From contig JBBQXS010000087.1 of the NCBI GenBank assembly GCA_038209365.1, forward strand, positions 1 through 10,552: a stretch of DNA of 10,552 nt. The letters run 5' to 3'. This DNA is from DASQHW01 sp038209365. Its GTDB lineage: Bacteria; Actinomycetota; Acidimicrobiia; IMCC26256; PALSA-610. A program made the position numbers and the translations under genes. A model generated the notes under the pieces. It saw only the letters and a program-made list of their open reading frames with translations. It was not told the origin of the DNA and ran no database searches. Positions 7,017-10,552 of the stretch are shown here, in pieces; positions within the stretch are counted from its first letter, which is position 1, and every line of letters starts with the position of its first letter.

Positions 7017-8192
7017 GTGGCTGCCCGCGCGACCCGTCCCGTGATCGTTGCGCGGGCGATCCGGGCCTTCGCCGACGGTTTCGCGGCCGTGCTGCTCGCC
7101 CATTACCTCCAGCACATCGGGTTCGACGGGTTCCAGATCGGCGTGATCGTCACCGCCACGCTGCTCGGTTCGGCGGCGCTCACGCTGTGGGCGGGGTTGC
7201 GGCTCAATCGCTGGGGCGCGCAACGCGTGCTGTTCGCGTCGTGCGCGCTGATGGCGCTGACCGGTATCGGCTTCTCGACCGTCACGCGCTTCTGGCCGCT
7301 CGTGATCGTGGGATTCGTCGGGACGCTGAATCCTTCGGGCGGCGACGTGAGCTTGTTCCTGCCCACCGAGCAAGCCGTGCTCGCCGATCTCTCCGAGGGG
7401 CACGAGCGCACGCACAGCTTCGCGGTGTACAACACAGCGGCGGCGTTCGCGGTGGCTCTGGGCGCGCTCGCCTCACCGTTGCCGGAGAAGCTGGCCGATG
7501 CACGCGGGTGGGACGTCGCACGGGTGGAGCGGCTGTCGTTCCTGGTATACGTCGTCGTCGCGGTGGCCGCGGCGCTCGTCTACCGCTCGCTGCGCACGCA
7601 TGCCGCGGTCAGCGCGCCGCGCGGCGGGCTGCACAAGTCGCGGTCGATCGTGATCCGGTTGTCGGCGTTGTTCGCGCTCGACTCGGCGGGCGGCGGCTTC
7701 GCGGTGACGTCGCTGCTCGTCCTCTATCTCGACGTCCGGTTCGGGTTGTCGCCGGCCGCGACCGGCGCGACGTTGGCGGCGGCCGGCACCTTGACGGCCC
7801 TCTCGCAGCTCGCGTCGGCGCGCATTGCACGTCGCATCGGCTTGGTGCGGACGATGGTGTTCACGCATCTCCCCGCGAACGTCTTTCTGATCCTCGCGGG
7901 CATCGTGCCGAGCGCGCCCGCGGCGATCACGTTCCTCTTGCTGCGCGCCGCGCTGTCGCAGATGGACGTGCCGGTACGTCAGGCGTTGGTGATGCGCGTG
8001 GTCGAGCCCGACGAGCGGGCCGCGGCCGCGAGCATCACCAACGTCCCGCGCAGCCTTGCGACCGCGGCGACGCCGGCGCTGGCCGGCCTCATGCTCCAGC
8101 ACTCGACCTTCGGTTGGCCGCTGATCTGCGGGGGTGTGATGAAGGCCGCCTACGACCTGCTCCTCCTCGCCCAACCCCTCGACCGCGACTGA
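7017..8192 (+). CDS. Major facilitator superfamily (MFS) transporter
   Basis: A 391-residue integral membrane protein with about twelve hydrophobic helices in two halves, the standard MFS length. Seen: motif-A-like loops between helices 2-3 (RLNRWGAQRV) and in the second half (RIARRIGLVRTM). Also present are an acidic/polar loop after helix 4 (FLPTEQAVLADLSEGHERT) and the segment QMDVPVRQALVMRVVEPDERAAAASITNVPR in the C-terminal half, typical of a widespread uncharacterised MFS subgroup. GTG 7017 is the likely start; the ATG at 7010 is in a different frame. It follows the CFA synthase gene by 37 nt and may share its transcript or use a promoter at 7006. Substrate unknown. Export of a lipid-related or toxic compound would fit the neighbours but is not shown. 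Confidence 0.88.
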   Translation: MAARATRPVIVARAIRAFADGFAAVLLAHYLQHIGFDGFQIGVIVTATLLGSAALTLWAGLRLNRWGAQRVLFASCALMALTGIGFSTVTRFWPLVIVGFVGTLNPSGGDVSLFLPTEQAVLADLSEGHERTHSFAVYNTAAAFAVALGALASPLPEKLADARGWDVARVERLSFLVYVVVAVAAALVYRSLRTHAAVSAPRGGLHKSRSIVIRLSALFALDSAGGGFAVTSLLVLYLDVRFGLSPAATGATLAAAGTLTALSQLASARIARRIGLVRTMVFTHLPANVFLILAGIVPSAPAAITFLLLRAALSQMDVPVRQALVMRVVEPDERAAAASITNVPRSLATAATPALAGLMLQHSTFGWPLICGGVMKAAYDLLLLAQPLDRD

Positions 8193-8201
8193 CGCTTGAG
8201 C

Positions 8202-8250
8202 GTTCTTGCGACCCCTGGCGACAAATATGGTCGCCGCAGGTCGCAAGAAC
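8202..8250 (+). repeat. Palindromic intergenic repeat, copy 2
   Basis: A 49-bp imperfect palindrome beginning GTTCTTGCGACCCCTGGCG and ending GGTCGCAAGAAC. It matches the minus-strand copy at 1963-2013 exactly in the first 23 bases and in the outer 11 bases of the other arm, with differences in the centre and inner right arm. It starts 9 nt after the MFS stop and ends 26 nt before the VOC start, so it sits between two co-directional genes just like copy 1 and in the same orientation relative to them. Confidence 0.85.
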
Positions 8251-8276
8251 TCTCAGGTGCCAGCAATCATGTCCGC

Positions 8277-8624
8277 ATGAAGGACGAAGCCATCCCGGTG
8301 CTCCGCGTCTCCGACGCGGCGCGGTCCGTCGAGTGGTACCGCCGGCTCGGTTACGAGGAGGAGGGGGTACATCGGTTCGAGCCTTCCTTTCCGGCGTTCG
8401 TCTCGCTCGCGAAGGACGGCTCGGCACGCGTCTTCCTGTCCGAGCATCTCGGAGACGCGCGTCCCGACACGCTCGTCTACATGCGCGTGCAGGACGTCGA
8501 CGCGGTCGCCCGGGAGTTCAGCGCCGAGGTCGTCGAGCAACCGTGGGCGCGAGAGGTCCACCTGACCGACCCTGACGGCAATCGCCTCCGGATCGGGACG
8601 CCCGCCGCTGAGCCTCGCCGTTGA
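8277..8624 (+). CDS. VOC-superfamily protein, bleomycin-resistance-like
   Basis: A 115-residue single-domain protein of the vicinal-oxygen-chelate/glyoxalase fold. Seen: AIPVLRVSDAARSVEWYRRLGY (residues 5-26) as the first beta-alpha unit, FLSEHLG (53-59), and EQPWAREVHLTDPDGNRLRI (87-106). The last segment closely resembles the C-terminal part of bleomycin-binding proteins (EQPWGRE...DPAGN as remembered from Ble). Those proteins bind the drug as dimers without catalysis, and no obvious set of metal-binding residues is visible here either. ATG 8277 was chosen since homology starts there. TTG 8196 would add a tail encoded by the palindromic repeat, and ATG 8269 hits a stop within four codons. 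Role: binding of an aromatic or glycopeptide-like compound is plausible but unproven. Confidence 0.9.
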   Translation: MKDEAIPVLRVSDAARSVEWYRRLGYEEEGVHRFEPSFPAFVSLAKDGSARVFLSEHLGDARPDTLVYMRVQDVDAVAREFSAEVVEQPWAREVHLTDPDGNRLRIGTPAAEPRR

Positions 8625-8647
8625 CCGATCCGCGCCACCCACACGGG

Positions 8648-8688
8648 GGGCGTGTTTGAGGCTCGTTTTTCGAGCCTCAAACACGCCC
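8648..8688. terminator. Perfect 18-bp hairpin, probable terminator of the VOC gene
   Basis: The left arm GGGCGTGTTTGAGGCTCG (8648-8665), a loop of five T, and a fully complementary right arm (8671-8688) make a very stable stem starting 23 nt after the VOC stop. No T-tract follows the stem; three ACGCCC units (8683-8700) do. A T-less hairpin at this place is common in GC-rich actinobacteria, but a role in the 5' region of the next gene is also possible. Confidence 0.55.
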
Positions 8689-8706
8689 ACGCCCACGCCC
8701 GCCGAT

Positions 8707-9084
8707 GTGCTCCTCGCGGCGGGGGTCGCGGGACTCGTGTCCGGTATCCCCTCGACGTTGCACGCGTTGCGCAGGGGCATCCCGCTGTCGGCGTCGACGG
8801 CGGCGGCCGGCACGCTGCTCGGCAAGGCGTCGATCATGCGGGGGCTCGTCGCCCACGCCGCGATCTCGCTCACCTGGGCCGCGGTGCTCGCCCGCGTCCT
8901 TCCATCCCGGCATCGCATCGCCACCGGCGCGCTCGCCGGCGCGGCGATCGCAGCCCTCGATCTCGGTGTGATCGCACGTCGCTACCCGGCGATACACGCG
9001 CTCCCGCAGGCACCGCAGTTCGCCGACCATGTGCTGTTCGGCGGAACCGTCGGTGCCGTGCTGGAGGCGCGCCTCCGGCGCTAG
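8707..9084 (+). CDS. Small membrane protein of unknown function
   Basis: About 125 residues, mostly Ala/Leu/Gly/Val with three or four hydrophobic segments: VLLAAGVAGLVSGIP at the start, GLVAHAAISLTWAAVLARVLP, then GALAGAAIAALDLGVIARRYP, and a last one with FADHVLFGGTVGAVL. The short conserved-looking motifs SGIPSTLHAL and PQFADHVLFG resemble uncharacterised actinobacterial membrane proteins; I know of no function. GTG 8707 is taken as start because the only alternative in this frame upstream, TTG 8656, lies inside the hairpin and would add a hairpin-encoded leader ending in a Thr-Pro run. Neither start has a clear Shine-Dalgarno. Its TAG stop overlaps the stop of the convergent gene within one CTAG. 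Confidence 0.65.
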   Translation: MLLAAGVAGLVSGIPSTLHALRRGIPLSASTAAAGTLLGKASIMRGLVAHAAISLTWAAVLARVLPSRHRIATGALAGAAIAALDLGVIARRYPAIHALPQAPQFADHVLFGGTVGAVLEARLRR

Positions 9085-9812
9085 CCGACCGAGACGAGGG
9101 ATCGGTTCGCGCGTGTCGTGAGGGAGTACCGGTACGCGAGGTAGACGATTGCGCTCCCGGCAGTGGCGGTGACGAGACCGACGCTGTTGTGGTTGACCAG
9201 CGCGGCAACCGCGGCAACGCCGAGCAGCGCCTTGACGACGCTTTCGCCCGCCCCGCCCAAGAGCGCTCGTGGTGAGTACGCGCCGGCGAGCGTTCCCCGG
9301 ACCAGGGCGATGGCGGCCGTGACGAGCAGCGCCGAGACGGTGTCGGCGACGACGACGGCGACACCCGTGCCGAGGTAGGTCGACACGGACGTCAACGCGC
9401 CGTGACGGATCATCTCGAACACGGCGACGCCGACGATCGCCTGGACGGCGAGCTGCGCGAGATTGAAGGCCAGCTTGGTGCCCCGCTGCCGGCGGTGCAG
9501 CGCCAGGGCGGCGCCGCTGCCGAGCACGACACCGGCCACGAGCGCGACCGGTGCCAGCACGACGAGGCCGATGGCGAGCGGCAGCTCGTTGAACGAGATG
9601 CTGTGCCGGTCACCGCCGACGCCGAAATGCATCGGGAACACTTCGGCGGCGAAGAACGCGGCTGCGAGTGCCACGAAGGCGAGCGGTCCGCGCGGTTGGG
9701 CGGCTTTGTGCGACGCGAGCGCGAGGAGCGCAGCGGCGCCGCCGGCGGCGAGCACGAGGGTCAGGATCGACACTCGCGTCGCGCCGCCGGGTTGTTCGGT
9801 TCGTTGTTGCAT
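9081..9812 (-). CDS. Multi-span membrane sensor-like module without output domain
   Basis: A 243-residue, very hydrophobic protein with about six membrane segments. Seen: AEVFPMHFGVGGDRHSISFNELPLAIGL (residues 56-83, with E57, H62, H70 and E76), then GVVLGSGAALALHRRQRGTKLAFNLAQ. From memory these match the N-terminal membrane domain of many actinobacterial diguanylate cyclase/phosphodiesterase proteins ('ESHSFSLSEIPLVLGL' type). In those, the last helix runs into a linker and GGDEF, EAL or HD domains; here the protein ends after YLAYRYSLTTRANRSLVSVG. It is either a stand-alone membrane module or a remnant. ATG 9812 has GGGAGG at proper spacing (9820-9825); ATG 9818 is too close to that site. 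It starts 44 nt after the subtilase stop and may share its transcript. Exact function unknown. Confidence 0.75.
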   Translation of the reverse strand: MQQRTEQPGGATRVSILTLVLAAGGAAALLALASHKAAQPRGPLAFVALAAAFFAAEVFPMHFGVGGDRHSISFNELPLAIGLVVLAPVALVAGVVLGSGAALALHRRQRGTKLAFNLAQLAVQAIVGVAVFEMIRHGALTSVSTYLGTGVAVVVADTVSALLVTAAIALVRGTLAGAYSPRALLGGAGESVVKALLGVAAVAALVNHNSVGLVTATAGSAIVYLAYRYSLTTRANRSLVSVG

Positions 9813-9819
9813 GACCATG

Positions 9820-9825
9820 CCTCCC
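9820..9825 (-). promoter_or_regulatory. Ribosome binding site of the membrane module gene
   Basis: Minus-strand GGGAGG lies 7 nt before ATG 9812 but only 1 nt before ATG 9818. This decides the start in favour of ATG 9812. Confidence 0.6.
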
Positions 9826-9856
9826 GGGCCTGGTGATGTCGTCGACGGGCTCGGGC

Positions 9857-10552
9857 TTATGCGCCGGTGGTGGCAGTGGGGTCGAGGTCGGCGGACGACC
9901 ATGTCCGGCCGGACCAGGTGCGGCTCGACCAGGTGCGGCTCGACCAGTCACCGCCACTCCAAGTGCGTCCCGACCAGGTGCGGCCGTTGTAGGCGTCGCC
10001 GCTCCAGGTGCGTCCCGACCAGGTGCGTCCCGACCAGGTGCGTCCGCTCCAGGTCCGGCCCATCCAGGTATCGCCGCTCCAGGTGCGTCCCGCGAGGGCC
10101 GCCGCGCTCCACGCCGCGGAATCCCAGGCCGCGCCGGTGACGTCGATCTCGCCTTGGAGGATGGCACCGCTGTCGGTGTCGACCAGGTGGTAGCTCCCGC
10201 GGGCGGCGTCGATCGAACCGAGACCGGTCGCCGGCGCGAAGTTCTGCTTCGACGGGATCTTGCCGAACAAGACGTTCGTGACCTGCGACGTGGCCGAGTT
10301 CAGGTCGACGGTCTTCATGCCCTGGTCGAGCGTTTGACCGCTGCTGGTCTTGAGGGTGCGGCCGGATGTGCCCAGCAGCGCCTTCACCTGGTCGGGAGTG
10401 ATGTTGGGGTAGCGCTGGAGGATGAGCGCGATCGCGCCCGACAGCACCGCCGCCGATTGGGAGGTGCCGCTGCCTTTGAATTGGTCGTCGCCGACCTGGG
10501 CGGTGGGGAACGTGTTGTCGAGGAGGCTGCCCGGGTCGCGCAGGCTGACGAT
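9857..10552 (-). CDS. S8 family subtilisin-like serine peptidase, C-terminal part (5' end beyond window)
   Basis: The open frame runs to the right edge of the window; 231 residues are visible. Seen: FKGSGTSQSAAVLSGAIALIL near the start, the subtilase Ser motif, with the catalytic Ser as residue 31 of the visible part (codon 10462-10460). It is followed by RYPNITPDQVKALL, the usual helix after the active site. The Asp and His of the triad lie outside the window. Next come about 70 residues with SATSQVTNVLFGKIPSKQ and GLGSIDAARG. The C-terminus is a run of pentapeptides of the type WSGRT (about twelve Trp and one Tyr at five-residue spacing, codons 10081-9899), ending in SADLDPTATTGA. Such Trp repeats recur in exported actinobacterial subtilases and may serve for cell-wall or matrix attachment. 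Likely secreted, but the signal peptide is not in view. Confidence 0.9.
   Translation of the reverse strand: MVSLRDPGSLLDNTFPTAQVGDDQFKGSGTSQSAAVLSGAIALILQRYPNITPDQVKALLGTSGRTLKTSSGQTLDQGMKTVDLNSATSQVTNVLFGKIPSKQNFAPATGLGSIDAARGSYHLVDTDSGAILQGEIDVTGAAWDSAAWSAAALAGRTWSGDTWMGRTWSGRTWSGRTWSGRTWSGDAYNGRTWSGRTWSGGDWSSRTWSSRTWSGRTWSSADLDPTATTGA
9890..10096 (-). repeat. 15-bp coding tandem repeat (W-S-G-R-T pentapeptides)
   Basis: On the plus strand, units of the type CCAGGTGCGTCCCGA recur every 15 bp, about thirteen times with drift. Each encodes one W-x-G-R-T pentapeptide of the subtilase tail on the minus strand. The third-last to middle units are the most alike at DNA level, pointing to recent unit duplication. 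One unit has Tyr in place of Trp (DAYNG). Confidence 0.85.

Noticed and set aside
7010..8575. Plus-strand frame of 521 codons over the MFS and VOC genes
   Set aside because: It is shifted relative to the MFS frame, is Arg-rich without membrane segments, and passes through the intergenic repeat; the MFS and VOC frames explain the region.
9890..10096. CRISPR-like periodic repeat
   Set aside because: The 15-bp units have no spacers and lie in frame in the subtilase gene, coding for pentapeptides.

Overview
The window is GC-rich, densely packed bacterial DNA from an actinobacterium, and the protein types point towards the class Acidimicrobiia. The main clues are a secreted protein built from 42-residue 'GYW..ASDGGVFAFG' repeats, a subtilase with a C-terminal run of W-S-G-R-T pentapeptides, and several GTG starts. 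The taxonomic call is inference from protein style; no rRNA or tRNA gene is present.

Left part (13-3346, all minus strand, so read right to left): a secreted repeat protein with a decayed M23-type C-terminal domain (3346-2018) is followed by a 51-bp palindromic intergenic repeat. Then comes a compact three-gene operon: two SnoaL/NTF2-fold proteins (1949-1458 and 1451-984) and a ketol-acid reductoisomerase (KARI) homologue (987-13). The KARI-like gene is translationally coupled to the second SnoaL gene (GTGA overlap behind a strong Shine-Dalgarno). It has lost, by eye, several catalytic residues of true KARI, so this looks like an accessory metabolic operon rather than valine/isoleucine synthesis.

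Middle part (3446-8192): a minus-strand pair encodes a PhyH-type Fe(II)/2-oxoglutarate oxygenase and a GT39/PMT_2-type membrane glycosyltransferase. It diverges, across only 35 bp, from a plus-strand pair encoding a cyclopropane-fatty-acid synthase and an MFS transporter. All four could act on lipids or cell-envelope compounds, but that link is inference.

Right part (8193-10552): a second copy of the same palindromic repeat (8202-8250) separates the MFS gene from a bleomycin-resistance-like VOC protein. A perfect 18-bp hairpin follows the VOC gene and precedes a small membrane protein. This converges on a minus-strand gene for a multi-span membrane module that resembles the N-terminal sensor part of cyclic-di-GMP signalling proteins but has no output domain; the two genes share a CTAG at their stops. 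The window ends inside a minus-strand S8 subtilase whose catalytic Ser motif and pentapeptide-repeat C-terminus are visible.

The points most worth following are the dispersed palindromic repeat (two copies, same placement between co-directional genes), the KARI homologue with altered active site in a SnoaL operon, the M23-like domain with substituted metal ligands, and the sensor module without an output domain. I found no CRISPR array, insertion sequence, phage gene, tRNA or rRNA. No stretch longer than about 100 bases lacks a gene.
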